From Bacillota bacterium (GTDB taxonomy: Bacteria > Bacillota > Sulfobacillia > JAJYWN01): a DNA stretch of 34,100 nt. Under the pieces are notes generated by a model, which did no database searches, was not told the origin of the DNA, and saw nothing but the letters and a program-made list of their open reading frames with translations. Numbering within the stretch: position 1 is the first letter of the stretch; every line of letters starts with the position of its first letter. Of this stretch, positions 33,666 to 34,100 are shown in pieces. The stretch is taken from contig JAJYWN010000074.1 of assembly GCA_021791495.1 (NCBI GenBank), positions 1 to 34,100 of the forward strand. The letters run 5' to 3'. The position numbers and the translations under genes are program-made.

Positions 33666-33890
33666 CGGCAGAGGCAAAAGGTCGGAAAACCGGATACTCG
33701 GTGGTGACAGACCGTCCGGAAACCCGGACAAAACAGGTAGTTATGCAAACTCCTCCCCCCTGCCGGGGCCCAAAACCCCCTCCAAGGGTGGGAAGTGTCC
33801 GGAAACCCGGACAGTTTGGGGAGCGCGAGCGTCCGGAAAGTCTACCATGTAGCCCCCAACTTTGCGCCTCTTCTTCACAATGTTCCCCAA
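33666..33890 (+). repeat. Intergenic hairpin repeat, copy B
   Basis: Homologous to 18623-18850. It has two perfect stem-loops GTCCGG-AAAC-CCGGAC, at 33714-33729 and 33797-33812, the block GGTCGGAAAACCGG near the start, GGTAGTTATG between the stems, and CTTCACAATGTTCCCC near the end. Confidence 0.75.
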
Positions 33891-33997
33891 TCGAGTTTGT
33901 GGGGGCCAGAAACGAGGCGTCAGCCGGGCATACTAGACCATTGTCCTCGAAGTCCTGATAGCCTTGGGAGTCTGGGATCACGGGCTCTACAGTGCCA

Positions 33998-34100
33998 TTA
34001 CTGACCATCCATCGTGGACAGAAGTTTGCGGGCACGTACGGGCACATGATCCGGTGGGGTCTTCCCAGGCAAGTCTGAGCACCCGAGGATGATGGAATGG
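33998..34100 (+). repeat. 103-nt intergenic repeat, copy 2 (cut by window edge)
   Basis: Second copy of the sequence at 22392-22494, including TGACCATCCATCGTGGACAG and GATGGAATGG. It may continue beyond the window. Confidence 0.8.

Larger units (their letters stand above)
33500..34100. other. Intergenic region up to the window edge
   Basis: No gene seen in 601 bp. Contents: leader of the DUF6794 operon, repeat copy B (33666-33890), about 107 bp without recognised features, and 103-nt repeat copy 2 (33998-34100). No promoter could be defined. Confidence 0.5.

Noticed and set aside
1-34100. CRISPR array, tRNA, rRNA or transposase genes
   Set aside because: No regularly spaced repeats, no tRNA/rRNA signatures and no transposase motifs were seen on either strand.

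Overview
The window looks like chromosomal accessory DNA from a high-GC member of the Bacillota (Symbiobacterium/Limnochordia-like). The grounds are strong GGAGG-type ribosome binding sites, frequent GTG/TTG starts, copper-amine-oxidase-type stalk domains on a secreted protein, and families common in that phylum (YgiT zinc finger, HicB, DUF6794, Yip1). This assignment is inference. No rRNA, tRNA, CRISPR array or transposase was recognised. Several genes carry one-base indels, often beside G or C runs, so either the region is decaying or the assembly has homopolymer errors.

Region 1 (1-12100) is a defence-type island. A minus-strand operon encodes an SNF2 helicase with an N-terminal XRE helix-turn-helix and a C-terminal DUF3883 domain, then an overlapping DUF1156-type adenine methyltransferase, then a DUF499 ATPase that runs off the left edge. 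These are families found in type 3 BREX and in DUF499/COG1743 defence cassettes. A 16-bp palindrome sits just upstream of the helicase. Next to it lie a HARE-HTH nuclease-like protein, a DUF2971-like protein, a PGN_0703-type putative restriction endonuclease, a NucS/DUF91-like protein and another PD-(D/E)XK-like protein.

Region 2 (12100-18240) holds small and eroding genes: an unknown 74-residue protein, a frameshifted tandem GNAT gene, a Yip1 membrane protein, a DUF3800 protein with an abnormal 5' end, a HicB antitoxin behind a promoter and 14-bp palindrome but with an unknown small partner instead of HicA, a DUF6922 protein and a SEC-C protein with a long acidic segment.

Region 3 (18240-24540) contains an intergenic repeat, a secreted 1092-residue glycosidase-like protein with two stalk domains, a second repeat family with a possible structured RNA, a truncated GNAT gene and a second, C-terminally shortened SEC-C paralogue.

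Region 4 (24500-34100) contains a DUF4258 / YgiT-zinc-finger-HTH pair resembling a toxin-antitoxin module, an alpha-helical repeat protein, a decayed Schlafen/RecG-like plus TPR gene, an XRE regulator-membrane protein operon with a clear promoter and operator, a second membrane protein, a 54-residue peptide with a double-glycine-like motif, a GNAT gene and a three-gene run (DUF6794, cytidine-deaminase-like, flavoprotein). Second copies of both intergenic repeat families lie at the right edge.
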